A stretch of 63,915 nucleotides of DNA from Clostridia bacterium (GCA_017501345.1 JAFVXC010000029.1:1-63915), one strand, 5' to 3'. Positions 15,740 through 24,275 are shown, counted from the stretch's first letter. A program made the numbers and translations. The notes: generated from the sequence alone by a model not told the origin.

Positions 15740-16864
15740 TTATATACGGATCTTCTTGATCTCCTCCACGTAGTACTGAACGAGCTCAAACTTTGATCCC
15801 GGCATCATTCTGTGGTCGGGACACGGAATAAATCCGCCCATCGACGCGAGGCGCTTCATCCGTTCAAGCTCCGCGTCGACCGCCGCCTTATCCTTGCGGA
15901 ATGCGGTCTTATCCATACCGCCGACGCCGAGAAGTTGCTCGCCGTATTTCTTGCGGGCAGGCTCGAACTGATCGCCCCAGACACCGATCTCGATCGGAAA
16001 CAGAACGTTTACGCCGTTCTCGATCCAGGTGGGGATCAAAGCCTCGGTCACGCCGTCGCAGTCGAGCGAGATGATGTCGATACCGTGCTTATGGCAAAGA
16101 TCTGTTCTCTTCTTATAGTGCTTCGCCGTAAGCTCGTTGAAGGTCGTGGGAGAGAGGAGCGGTCCGCTCTTGAAGCAGATATCCTCCCAGAAGTGTCCGA
16201 AATCAAAGGGCAGACCGAGCTCGAGCACCTTCTCGACGCATTTGTACTGCATCTCGGCGTACGTGTCGACGATATCCGCGAACAGCTCCTCGTCCTCGTC
16301 GTAAAGGAGATAGCTCATGCCCATCACCGTCGTGATGTCTCTGATCTGTCCCATCACGCTTCCGAGAAAAATGCCAACGGGGGTATCTCCCGCACGCTTT
16401 TGCTCGAATTTCGCCTTAAGTGCTTCGCCGTTGACACGACCGTCAAAATACTGCATCTTCGGCCTAAAAAGGGTCTCAAACGCCTCTCTGTCCTTCAGAA
16501 GATAATCATCCTCCGAGGGAATCGACACGATCCCGGGCTTGACTCTCTCAATGACGCCCTTCTTCGTAACGATGCGCTGGCATCCATCGGGAAGCACCTC
16601 GAGCACCTTCTGCTCAAACGAGGGAGAGAGAGCCATGCTTGCCGATACAGAACAGCCCCAGACGCTGTCCCAACCGAGGATCTTATCAAGCTCCTTCTGT
16701 CCGGGCGAGCCATCGCCGCGCGCCGCAACTGCGAGCTCTTTTGAGATATGCCCCTGATCTGCCCATTCCTGGAGCAGCTCCTTCCAGTATCCGAAATGCA
16801 CCGCAGGCATACGGTCAACGTTCCTGTAGTGCAGAATATTCACACATCTTTCGCGTGTATTCAT
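15740..16864 (-). CDS. UroD-family methyltransferase (UroD-4)
   Basis: 374 aa. UroD fold recognised by HFGYWKELL near the N-terminus, GHFWEDICFKSGPLLSP in the middle and the sheet-turn ISLDCDG where MtaA-type enzymes have HxCG. His is replaced by Asp or Leu, but a later CPDHRMMPG segment supplies Cys and His. AAGGAG lies six bases before the start. It is 28 bp downstream of UroD-5. Probably a cobamide methyltransferase with a non-canonical metal site; the substrate is unknown. Confidence 0.82.
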   Translation of the reverse strand: MNTRERCVNILHYRNVDRMPAVHFGYWKELLQEWADQGHISKELAVAARGDGSPGQKELDKILGWDSVWGCSVSASMALSPSFEQKVLEVLPDGCQRIVTKKGVIERVKPGIVSIPSEDDYLLKDREAFETLFRPKMQYFDGRVNGEALKAKFEQKRAGDTPVGIFLGSVMGQIRDITTVMGMSYLLYDEDEELFADIVDTYAEMQYKCVEKVLELGLPFDFGHFWEDICFKSGPLLSPTTFNELTAKHYKKRTDLCHKHGIDIISLDCDGVTEALIPTWIENGVNVLFPIEIGVWGDQFEPARKKYGEQLLGVGGMDKTAFRKDKAAVDAELERMKRLASMGGFIPCPDHRMMPGSKFELVQYYVEEIKKIRI

Positions 16865-16892
16865 TGTTTTTCTCCTTGTAGCATAGAGTGCC

Positions 16893-18125
16893 TCAGGCTT
16901 CTCCGTAATATTTGTCGAGCACGTCGCTTACGGTCTTTGCCCAGACGATCAGATTCCCGGGTCGGTTTGACACCGTGCTGATGTCCTTCAGCACGTAGTC
17001 ATAGGGACAGCCGTGCTTCAGGCAGATCTGAACGGTCTCCTCGATCTCCCTCCTTATCACCTCGGGATCGGTCTCGATCGCAACGTGCGCGGGATTCGGC
17101 TTTCTCGACAGCACATAGTCCTTGCCGATCTGCTCGGCACACCGCTCGACGTTTGCCCAAGGCGAGCAGCCGATCTTACGGAGGTTCGGGATCCTTTTGA
17201 TCTTTTCGATCTTATCGTCAAGCGGCTCACAGCAGCCGTAGTAGGTGTATCCGAAGCGTTCTGCGAGCGGGAGAATATGACTGACCTCAAACTCCTCGAA
17301 CATCGAGGGAGAAACGACGCCGAAGGACTGCGCCATTCCGCGGTACCAGGTCGCCTTCAGCCCCGAATCCGCACGGCGCGTGATCACGCCGGGGGTGCAG
17401 TGCATCGAGATCTGCTCGATATCCGCCTCAAGATTCTGTTCGAAGAAATCAAGCTCTGCCTTCGACGCCGAAACGAACTTATCCATAATCGCGTGGAGAT
17501 ACTCGGGGCGGTCGTACATATCCATTAAAATCGGCTCAACGCCGCGAAGCCGCGTGATCTTATCCCACGGGCTGTTGTAGTAAAATCCGAAGCCCGTGAG
17601 CCGCAGCGGGATGCTGTTGCCGAGAAGCTCGGTGTAATATTCCATTCGTTCGGCATCCTTATCGGGACGAAGGGTAAAGACGGGATCGTGCATGAGTTCA
17701 AGCGCCGATTCGTCCTCAAGGACGTCCTCATATTCGCGGGAAACGATCTTATTCGTGCTGTCGGTGCGCTTTTCGTCCGACGCCTTCCAGTCAACGCCCA
17801 TACCCGTCGAATCGTAAGCACGCTTGATGCGGAAGAAGGGCTCGAAGAGGTTGTCTGCTTTGAAATGCTTCATATAGTAAAGCCTTTTTCTGAAGCCGTA
17901 CTCGGTCTTTCTCGCAGTCTTGTCCTCGCAAAGGCAGGTCAGCTCTCCGTCGATATCCATCTGATACCACGGGATTTCATCAAGAATAACGGGCGGTCTC
18001 GTTGCCCTCAGGTCGTTCGTGTCACGCATCCGACTCAGCATTCTCTCTTGCTTTTCGGTCGTTACAAGCTCCATATACCGCTTCGCGAGCTCGCGAACGA
18101 TCTGTTTATCCTTCTCCGATGTCAT
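16893..18125 (-). CDS. UroD-like protein of the long GCCEP subgroup (UroD-5)
   Basis: 410 aa, longer than the other paralogues because of an extended N-terminal region (about 60 residues). The metal-site position reads YGCCEPLDD, a Cys-Cys motif seen in a distinct branch of UroD-like proteins, and HCTPGVITRR is a further conserved stretch. GAGGAGG lies seven bases before the start. It is the first gene after the AraC-corrinoid reading frame, 40 bp away, so it is the best candidate for the dedicated methyltransferase partner of that corrinoid protein. Confidence 0.8.
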   Translation of the reverse strand: MTSEKDKQIVRELAKRYMELVTTEKQERMLSRMRDTNDLRATRPPVILDEIPWYQMDIDGELTCLCEDKTARKTEYGFRKRLYYMKHFKADNLFEPFFRIKRAYDSTGMGVDWKASDEKRTDSTNKIVSREYEDVLEDESALELMHDPVFTLRPDKDAERMEYYTELLGNSIPLRLTGFGFYYNSPWDKITRLRGVEPILMDMYDRPEYLHAIMDKFVSASKAELDFFEQNLEADIEQISMHCTPGVITRRADSGLKATWYRGMAQSFGVVSPSMFEEFEVSHILPLAERFGYTYYGCCEPLDDKIEKIKRIPNLRKIGCSPWANVERCAEQIGKDYVLSRKPNPAHVAIETDPEVIRREIEETVQICLKHGCPYDYVLKDISTVSNRPGNLIVWAKTVSDVLDKYYGEA

Positions 18126-18165
18126 AGTGATTCCTCCTCTCGCCGCTTTGGGATGTTACGTTTTC

Positions 18166-18801
18166 TTACGCCTTACAGAATTCCGCTGCCGCGTCTGCCG
18201 CAGAAGCCGCGTCTACCGTATAGCAGTCCGCACCGATCTTCTTGCAGAAATCCTCGTTGACGGGAGCGCCGCCGACCATGATCTTGACCTTGTCGCGGAT
18301 GCCCGCAGCTTCAGCCGCCTTGACGACGTCAGCCATTACGCCCATCGTGGTGGTAAGGAGCGCCGAGCAGCAGATGACCTGGCAGTTCTCCTCAATGGCA
18401 GCCTGCACGAATCTCTCCGCCGGAACGTCGGTTCCGAGGTCAACGACCTCAAGCCCCTTGCCCTCGAGCATCATCTTAACGAGATTCTTACCGATATCGT
18501 GCAGGTCGCCCTGTACCGTACCGATGCAGACCTTGCCCGTCGCAGTAACGCCGCTTGCCACAAGGTGGGGCTTCAGGATCTGCGCGCCCATATTCATCGC
18601 ACGAGCCGCAACAAGCACCTCGGGAACGTAGACCTCGTTGTTCTTGAACTTTTCACCAATGATCCCCATACCGACGAGCAGACCCCGGTCAAGAATGTCT
18701 GCGGGCTTTACGCCCTCGTCAAGTGCCTGCTGCACGAGCTCCTTCACGAGCTTTGCCTTACCCGCCTGAATATTCGTTGAAATATCGTTCAAAATGCTCA
18801 T
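18166..18801 (-). CDS. Corrinoid protein from an internal start (MtaC/MtbC family)
   Basis: 211 aa product beginning at the internal ATG 18799-18801 of the AraC-corrinoid frame. AGGAGA (18809-18814) lies exactly seven bases upstream, a better ribosome site than most in this window. The length and full domain content (helical cap 1-85, B12-binding 88-211) equal a free-standing MtaC-type protein. It probably supplies the abundant cobamide carrier for the UroD enzymes while the long form serves as sensor. Which forms exist in the cell cannot be told from sequence. Confidence 0.75.
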   Translation of the reverse strand: MSILNDISTNIQAGKAKLVKELVQQALDEGVKPADILDRGLLVGMGIIGEKFKNNEVYVPEVLVAARAMNMGAQILKPHLVASGVTATGKVCIGTVQGDLHDIGKNLVKMMLEGKGLEVVDLGTDVPAERFVQAAIEENCQVICCSALLTTTMGVMADVVKAAEAAGIRDKVKIMVGGAPVNEDFCKKIGADCYTVDAASAADAAAEFCKA

Positions 18802-19758
18802 AATTTTTTCTCCTCTTAAAAGCTTTTTATATTCATCCGATTCATCGTCGGATCGAGCCATGGATTTTCTGTACTCGTTCGGCGTCATATGCACGTACGA
18901 GCTGAAGTTTTTATAGAAGGAGGTGATGTCTCTGAGACCGCACTCCTTCATTATCGCCTCTACCGTTTTATCGGTCCGCCCGAGCAGCTCGCGCGCTTTG
19001 TCAAGACGGAGGTTTCTGAGGTAGTCCGAAAAACGATTCCCCGTGATCTTACAGAAGAGCGCGCTCAGATGCGCCTTACTGATATACAGCTCCTCGGAGA
19101 TCGACTCAAGCGTAAGATGCGGATCGCCGTAATTCTCCTCTACGCTTCTGATGACCGACAGAACGGTATCCCACTCGGTCGGAGAAACGATCGATACATT
19201 TTTGATCGCAGAATCGAGACATCGGCTGATGCTGATCAGAAGGATCGAGAGATACCCGCGCACCGCGCTTTTCCACTCGCGTCCCCTCTCCCCGGTCTCG
19301 TATTCGATCGCGTCGTACACCGCACGTACTCCCTCGAGCTGTGCCGCCACCAATACGGCGCAGGCGACGACGGTGCTTTCGCGGAAGACCCCGTAGCAAA
19401 AGCCGGGCTTTCCGACGGCAGCGGCCTTCGCGTCAAGCCAGCCCGCAGGATCGAATGCGATCCGCCGCACCTCAAGACGCTCCCCTGCCTTCTCACTGAA
19501 ATATCCGTGCGAGATGCCCGATGCGGTCACGAAAACATCCCCGACCCTACACGGGATATCCTGACCGAGAACGCAGTGAACTCCCTGCCCGCCCGTGATC
19601 ACGTCCACCTCAATGAGGTCACTCGTGCCGAGGCGGAGAAAAGCCGTCTCAGGGCTATATACATTTTGGAAGGTAAAAGCATCGTGACAGATCACAGCGT
19701 CGCTTGGCAGCTCGCTCCGATCAAGGCGTATGCTTTCGTTTGCTTCGTTAATCATCAT
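18166..19758 (-). CDS. AraC regulator fused in frame to an MtaC-type corrinoid protein
   Basis: 530 aa in one uninterrupted frame. Residues 1-190 resemble an AraC cupin sensor and 200-305 hold the double helix-turn-helix ending MTPNEYRKS. A 15-residue charged linker (SDDESDEYKK) follows. From residue 320 it is a complete cobamide carrier: a four-helix cap, then the B12 motif D-x-H-x-x-G (Asp418, His420, Gly423), S-x-L and GG. His420 would ligate cobalt. The gene heads the UroD operon behind its own promoter. The fusion could let the regulator read corrinoid methylation or redox state. A missing stop from a base error is the main alternative. Confidence 0.8.
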   Translation of the reverse strand: MMINEANESIRLDRSELPSDAVICHDAFTFQNVYSPETAFLRLGTSDLIEVDVITGGQGVHCVLGQDIPCRVGDVFVTASGISHGYFSEKAGERLEVRRIAFDPAGWLDAKAAAVGKPGFCYGVFRESTVVACAVLVAAQLEGVRAVYDAIEYETGERGREWKSAVRGYLSILLISISRCLDSAIKNVSIVSPTEWDTVLSVIRSVEENYGDPHLTLESISEELYISKAHLSALFCKITGNRFSDYLRNLRLDKARELLGRTDKTVEAIMKECGLRDITSFYKNFSSYVHMTPNEYRKSMARSDDESDEYKKLLRGEKIMSILNDISTNIQAGKAKLVKELVQQALDEGVKPADILDRGLLVGMGIIGEKFKNNEVYVPEVLVAARAMNMGAQILKPHLVASGVTATGKVCIGTVQGDLHDIGKNLVKMMLEGKGLEVVDLGTDVPAERFVQAAIEENCQVICCSALLTTTMGVMADVVKAAEAAGIRDKVKIMVGGAPVNEDFCKKIGADCYTVDAASAADAAAEFCKA

Positions 19759-19831
19759 TCTTTTCTCACGTTCGAAGTTGTTTTCGACTGATTTTTGAAA
19801 ATCATCCGAGTGATCCGACCTTACGTTTTAC

Positions 19832-19860
19832 ATTGTACCATAAATTCTCCCGTCTGTAAA
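19832..19860 (-). promoter_or_regulatory. Promoter of the corrinoid methyltransferase operon
   Basis: On the minus strand TTTACA (19855-19860), 17-bp spacer, TACAAT (19832-19837), 73 bp before the AraC-corrinoid start. The leader is too short for a cobalamin riboswitch. Confidence 0.7.
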
Positions 19861-19940
19861 TAAGGTTTTCTCTTTTCATTTCTATAAAAAAACGAACAAA
19901 ACCCGATAAATTTTCAGGAGCGGGGCTCTCCTCCGCAGAA

Positions 19941-19984
19941 AAAAAGAGGTGAGCCAAACGCAAAAAGCATTCGGTACTCACCCC
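19941..19984 (-). terminator. Terminator of the Gfo/Idh-BNR operon
   Basis: The stem GGGGTGAG/CTCACCTC, extended by CC..GG pairs, is followed by seven T on the minus strand, directly after the 19991 stop. Confidence 0.75.
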
Positions 19985-19990
19985 GTTATT

Positions 19991-21109
19991 TTATTGCGGC
20001 AATTCTCCGCTCTCGTAGATCCCGAGAAGGACCTCGTAAAGTCCCTCGACGTACACGCGGTCGCCCTCAGCGTCCTCGATCACCGATGCGCGGTCAAAGC
20101 TTTGGATCTCGCACTCCTTGTGCAGCCGATCGATCACACGCGTGTGCTCCATCGCAGTCGCGACGGTGCAGATCGGACGCGTACCCGACCTCACAGCCTC
20201 CACGCAGTCCCAGATCTTCTTGAAATTCTTTTTCTTCGGGCATCCGTAGGACCTCGTGCTTCCGTCCTTAAAGTACGCAACGATCTCTGCGCCCTCCGTC
20301 CCCTCGTCATACCGCACCTCGGCGTTTTCGAAGGTATAGACGAACACGGGATCAAGCCGCTCCTTTGCGGCGTGGGATGCGACGAACAGAAGCTCGGTGC
20401 CGTCCTTCATTCCCATCCTGATCGCGCAGGTATCGAAGGTCTCGATCTCGTTCGCGCGGCGGAGCCACGCCTCGAGCGTCTCGGGAGACGCGGCGGTCTC
20501 CATTCGGTCACCGAGCAGGAAGAGCATATTGTGGAGATAATGCGCGCAGGCGTTCGACGCGATCGAATCGAGAATGACCACGCCGTCCTTCTCAACCCTG
20601 CCGCCCCATCCGCCGCCACGCCCGTAATAGGTATGGGTACGCGGCCAGCTGATCATCGTTTTCATCGAAACAGGACGTCCGAGCACACCGCTGAGGATGT
20701 CCTTTTTCAGCGCCCCGATGGCATCCGAATACGACCACTGGTAGCCGATCGCAAGGAATCTGCCCGATTCCTTCTCCCACGCGAGCATCTCCTCTGCCTC
20801 CGTGACCGTCGGACAGATCGGCTTCTCACAAAGAACGCTCGCACCGTGAGACAGTGCGATGCGGCTCTGCTGTCCGTGGAGGAAGGGCGGGGTCGCGATC
20901 ATCACGAGATCTGCGGAATCCTTCTCAAAAAACGCCTCCATATCGTCGTAAACGGGAATGCCCGCCTCGACTACGAGATCCTTCACCTTGCTCATTTCGA
21001 AATACGGATCGACTACGCCGACCCACCGTACGTCGGGATCGGTATTCTTCAGGAGTGCCTTCACGTAGTTTGCGGCATATCCTCCCGCTCCAACGAGTAA
21101 AAGCTTCAT
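19991..21109 (-). CDS. Gfo/Idh/MocA-family oxidoreductase 1
   Basis: 372 aa from the ATG at 21109 (GAGGTG five bases upstream). The Rossmann motif VGAGGYAANY lies at the N-terminus, and CEKPI carries the family Lys that helps catalysis. A C-terminal sheet domain with a long insert follows. Members oxidise or epimerise sugars, inositols and related polyols with NAD(P). It lies two bases after the second dehydrogenase gene, so both are probably used on successive steps of one substrate. The substrate cannot be read from the sequence. Confidence 0.88.
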   Translation of the reverse strand: MKLLLVGAGGYAANYVKALLKNTDPDVRWVGVVDPYFEMSKVKDLVVEAGIPVYDDMEAFFEKDSADLVMIATPPFLHGQQSRIALSHGASVLCEKPICPTVTEAEEMLAWEKESGRFLAIGYQWSYSDAIGALKKDILSGVLGRPVSMKTMISWPRTHTYYGRGGGWGGRVEKDGVVILDSIASNACAHYLHNMLFLLGDRMETAASPETLEAWLRRANEIETFDTCAIRMGMKDGTELLFVASHAAKERLDPVFVYTFENAEVRYDEGTEGAEIVAYFKDGSTRSYGCPKKKNFKKIWDCVEAVRSGTRPICTVATAMEHTRVIDRLHKECEIQSFDRASVIEDAEGDRVYVEGLYEVLLGIYESGELPQ

Positions 21110-21111
21110 AT

Positions 21112-22056
21112 TCACACCTCTGCTTTACAAATCTGGATTTTCTCACCGCTGTCGGCGGCGTCACGCGCACAGAGCGCCACGCGCGTGAGGTAAAAGATCT
21201 CGTCCTGCGAGATCACGTCCTGCCCGTCGAGGAAGCACGCGAAGAGATCGGGTGCCTCGGTAGGCGTCACGTCGCGCTCGCCGTCCTTGTCGATCAGCGT
21301 GATGCGGTCGCGGATGACCTCAATGACACCGTCGGTTCCCGCACAGCGGATGCGGTCGTCGTCGTGCGTCGGAGCCGCGGCGGGACGGTAATAGTCGAGA
21401 TTCACCGACGCCATCGCGCCGCCCTCAAGCTCAAACTGACAGAGCGCGTGCGTTTCGGGCGAGCCGAACGACCTTGCCGTCACCGACAGGAATTTCTTTC
21501 CCGAGAAGGCATAGACCCAGTCGATCGCGTGGATCCCTACCCACGGGATCGTCCCGCCGTACAGCGCGCGGTCGAAGTACCACGCGGGGCGGGTGCCGTA
21601 TTTATAGCTCTTTTGCGCCGTCAGGAGACGGACCTCACCGATCGCACCGCTCTTCACCATCTGTGCGGCGGTGTAGAACGAGGGACGGAAGCGGAGAAAA
21701 TGCATCGCAGAAAAGCGGATGCCCGCCGTTCTGACGGCTTTTTCGACCTCGTCAAGCTCCTCGAGCGTCGTCGCCACGGGCTTCTCCGAAAAGACGTCGA
21801 TCCCGCGCGCGGCACACGCACGGATGACCTCCCCCGTCTTACCGAATACGGGAGACACGACCGCAAGATCGGGACGGAGCTCGTCGAGCATTTCCTCGTA
21901 GGAGGGATAAAGCGGCACGCCGAGCTTCAGAAGCTTCGCCTCGTCCTCGTACTCGCTACCCGGGGCGATCCCGCACAGCTCGACACCCTCGCGCTTTTTC
22001 AGAACCGCGTGCGCCTGCTTTGAGTGCCCGCAGTTACCAATATAACAAACCTTCAT
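21112..22056 (-). CDS. Gfo/Idh/MocA-family oxidoreductase 2
   Basis: 314 aa, short for the family. The Rossmann motif is atypical (YIGNCGHS instead of GxGxxG), while SEKPV keeps the catalytic-loop Lys, and the middle LRFRPSFY and WVGIHAIDW segments contain likely substrate-binding His. The start has only a weak GGGAA site 7 bp upstream, and the gene follows the BNR gene by 14 bp. The altered nucleotide motif may mean changed cofactor handling, for example tightly bound NAD. Confidence 0.85.
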   Translation of the reverse strand: MKVCYIGNCGHSKQAHAVLKKREGVELCGIAPGSEYEDEAKLLKLGVPLYPSYEEMLDELRPDLAVVSPVFGKTGEVIRACAARGIDVFSEKPVATTLEELDEVEKAVRTAGIRFSAMHFLRFRPSFYTAAQMVKSGAIGEVRLLTAQKSYKYGTRPAWYFDRALYGGTIPWVGIHAIDWVYAFSGKKFLSVTARSFGSPETHALCQFELEGGAMASVNLDYYRPAAAPTHDDDRIRCAGTDGVIEVIRDRITLIDKDGERDVTPTEAPDLFACFLDGQDVISQDEIFYLTRVALCARDAADSGEKIQICKAEV

Positions 22057-22070
22057 ATTCGTATTCCCGA

Positions 22071-23375
22071 TCAGTCATCGTACTCGACGTAGGTCACGAC
22101 GTCGGACAGCCAGCCGCCCGTGTGTGCGCCGTAGGGACCCTCGTGCCAGTATACGGGGAGATTGTCCTGCGCGTAGATCGGAACGATCGGACGCCAGATC
22201 TTGATACCGAGCTCGCCGGGGACTCTGCGAACCGTCTGCTCAAGGGTATAGGTCTCGCCGAGATCGTGGGAAACGTAGCACTCAAGCACACGGTCCTTAC
22301 CGTCGTAGCGCGCGATAAAGAGGCGGTTCGAATAGGTCGGAGCGGGATGCTTCTTCGAAAGCCCTGCCTCGCCGACGCCGTAATAGTACGCCATACCGCC
22401 GACGTAGGTCTGCGAGCCGTCGAGCATATTGTCGGGCGAGAGGAACTCCCCGCCCTTCGCGATGGGTGCAGACAGATTCCACTTACCGTCTCTCCACGTC
22501 GCGGAATAGTACGTAAGCGTTTCGGGCTTGTTGAGAACAAAGCTTGCAACGCCAACGCGGTAGGGCGGCAGGGGGGACACGGAGCAGAGGCGCACGGTCG
22601 TTCCCTCGGGGGATTCATAGACCTTGTCGAGTGCCTCAAGGTCGATCATACCGCCCTCGTACAGATTGACACCCGTCTTTTCGCCGTCCATCGTGAGAAG
22701 GTTGCCGTCCTCGTCGAAAATGCCGCTGCGGACGGTGTGGTCCTTCGAGATGCGCGGATGACCGTAAAGCGCGAACATCCACTGCTCGTATGCGCCGCGC
22801 GCCTTCGTGCGGCAAAGCTGACGGTGAATATCAAAGTAGAACAGCCCGCCCGCATCCGATACGAGGAACTTATGGGGATCGCTCCAGGTCTGTCCGTCAT
22901 CCTTCGAATAGCGGAACTCCCACGTCACGCGGCTCACGCGTGCAAAGAGCCAGAGCTCGCCGCGGTGGCAGTTTTCGGAAAGCTGCGCGTAAGTAACCGA
23001 TCCCTCGTATTCGATCTCCTTTTCGGGGCCGAAGGACATAATGTCATACGGACGCTCGGTGACGCGGTAGCGGATCGAATTGTTATAGGCGTGTCCCGTG
23101 TAGGCAACAACGATCGTACCGTTCTCCATCACGCAGATCGAGGGCGAGTTATGCTCGTCCGCATAGTTCGAGTTCAGGCGGCAGAGCGTGACGTCACGGC
23201 TCGGCGTGCGGCTGCACTTTGCGTCAAGCTCCTTGACGTGGATCTCACCGATATCGTTGTAGTACGCAATATAGGTCATACCGTTGCAGCCGACCATACT
23301 CTGCTCGTGGATCCACCAGTCGGTGTTGGCGCGCTTGATGCGGACCTCTTTTGCACGTTCGAAATTGATTAACAT
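22071..23375 (-). CDS. BNR-repeat (BNR_4-like) cytoplasmic protein
   Basis: 434 aa from the ATG at 23375, with TAGGAGG nine bases upstream; the frame is open further upstream but that part is antisense to the AraC gene. Repeated beta-propeller strands include the Asp-box forms SKDDGQTWS and SHDLGETY. The N-terminal ANTDWWIHEQ and NGMTYIAYYND resemble the BNR_4 family that includes some polysaccharide lyases. No signal peptide is present, so it acts inside the cell, presumably on imported oligosaccharides. It is the first gene of the operon with the two Gfo/Idh genes. Confidence 0.78.
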   Translation of the reverse strand: MLINFERAKEVRIKRANTDWWIHEQSMVGCNGMTYIAYYNDIGEIHVKELDAKCSRTPSRDVTLCRLNSNYADEHNSPSICVMENGTIVVAYTGHAYNNSIRYRVTERPYDIMSFGPEKEIEYEGSVTYAQLSENCHRGELWLFARVSRVTWEFRYSKDDGQTWSDPHKFLVSDAGGLFYFDIHRQLCRTKARGAYEQWMFALYGHPRISKDHTVRSGIFDEDGNLLTMDGEKTGVNLYEGGMIDLEALDKVYESPEGTTVRLCSVSPLPPYRVGVASFVLNKPETLTYYSATWRDGKWNLSAPIAKGGEFLSPDNMLDGSQTYVGGMAYYYGVGEAGLSKKHPAPTYSNRLFIARYDGKDRVLECYVSHDLGETYTLEQTVRRVPGELGIKIWRPIVPIYAQDNLPVYWHEGPYGAHTGGWLSDVVTYVEYDD

Positions 23376-23408
23376 AATAAGTCCTCCTATTTTATTATCA
23401 TTGCTTTC

Positions 23409-23414
23409 ATTATA
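23409..23414 (-). promoter_or_regulatory. -10 box of the BNR operon
   Basis: TATAAT on the minus strand, 34 bp before the start codon. The -35 region (TTTTTA) is poor, as expected for an activator-dependent promoter under the divergent AraC protein. Confidence 0.5.
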
Positions 23415-23460
23415 CCACGCACAGAGAGAGTAAAAAAACCCAAAAAACGAAAAGAAAGGG

Positions 23461-23489
23461 TTGATTTCCGAAACAAAATGCTGTATAAT
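23461..23489 (+). promoter_or_regulatory. Promoter of the divergent AraC gene
   Basis: TTGATT (23461-23466), 17-bp spacer, TATAAT (23484-23489). The box overlaps an upstream in-frame ATG at 23478, which rules that ATG out as the start. Confidence 0.75.
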
Positions 23490-23507
23490 AAAGTCGGGGG
23501 TGATGAA

Positions 23508-24275
23508 ATGATACCTGATAATACCGATCGCGGTTTTTCCATTATAGGGATCTACCACGTTCACAGAGCGCCGCGCTCCAAAACGGCAAAGAACCGCCAG
23601 CATACCGCCATCGCCTTTCGTCTCAAGGGCGAAAGCCGATTTTCGTGCGGCAATACCGAGCTGATCGCAGGCCCCGAAAGTATGGTCTATATTCCCGCAG
23701 GCGTCGATTATACGGTAAACCGAAGCGCCGAGGAGCTGATCGTCGTGCACCTCAGGTGCTACAGCGAGACCTCCGACCGCATCGAGATCCTTAGAAAGTG
23801 TCCCTCCTCCCTGCGCGAGCTCTTCCTCCGCCTCTACGCCGAGTGGGAATCCTGCGACCCCCTGTGGCGGCACAATCGCTGTATGTCGATCCTGTATTCG
23901 ATCTTCGAAAACGCTCAAAAAGCGAAACTGCAAAGAGGTGATTATCTCCCCGAGATCATACGGCCGGGCGTCGAGCTTCTCCACCACGACTTCAGACGGA
24001 ACGACCTCAGTGTCTCCGCGCTTGCCTCGGCGTGTCACGTCAGCGAGGTCTACTTCCGTAAGGTCTATAAAGCGCATTTCGGCATCTCGCCGCTGGAGGG
24101 GCTGCTCGAGCTGCGCTTTGATTACGCGAGGAGCCTCCTGAGATCGGGCTACTACTCGACGAAGGAGGTCGCCGCAATGTCGGGCTTCTCGGACGTCAAA
24201 TACTTCCGCACGGCATTTTCGAGGCGCGTCGGTATGACGCCGAGCGAATACCGCGAGACAAAACACAGAGATTGA
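23508..24275 (+). CDS. AraC-family regulator of the BNR-Gfo/Idh operon
   Basis: 255 aa from the ATG at 23508, preceded by GGGGG seven bases upstream. The N-terminal cupin domain is about 140 residues (VYIPAGVDYTV). The C-terminal double helix-turn-helix shows LSVSALASACHVSEVYFRK and the closing MTPSEYRE. Divergent placement with 132 bp between start codons and the weak -35 of the BNR promoter suggest it activates that operon in response to a sugar-like ligand. Unlike the regulator at 18166 it has no extra C-terminal domain. Confidence 0.9.
   Translation: MIPDNTDRGFSIIGIYHVHRAPRSKTAKNRQHTAIAFRLKGESRFSCGNTELIAGPESMVYIPAGVDYTVNRSAEELIVVHLRCYSETSDRIEILRKCPSSLRELFLRLYAEWESCDPLWRHNRCMSILYSIFENAQKAKLQRGDYLPEIIRPGVELLHHDFRRNDLSVSALASACHVSEVYFRKVYKAHFGISPLEGLLELRFDYARSLLRSGYYSTKEVAAMSGFSDVKYFRTAFSRRVGMTPSEYRETKHRD

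Noticed and set aside
10398..18125. Heme-pathway uroporphyrinogen decarboxylase (hemE)
   Set aside because: None of the five has the HemE N-terminal Arg-rich substrate motif. One has the MtaA-type zinc triad, and the neighbours are a corrinoid protein and its activator.
19759..19860. Cobalamin riboswitch in front of the corrinoid operon
   Set aside because: The leader is only about 70 nt and has no GGTGC or AAGGGAA elements.
22071..24266. 731-aa version of the BNR protein
   Set aside because: The extra N-terminal 297 residues are antisense to the AraC gene and lie upstream of the promoter and ribosome site that fit the 434-aa form.
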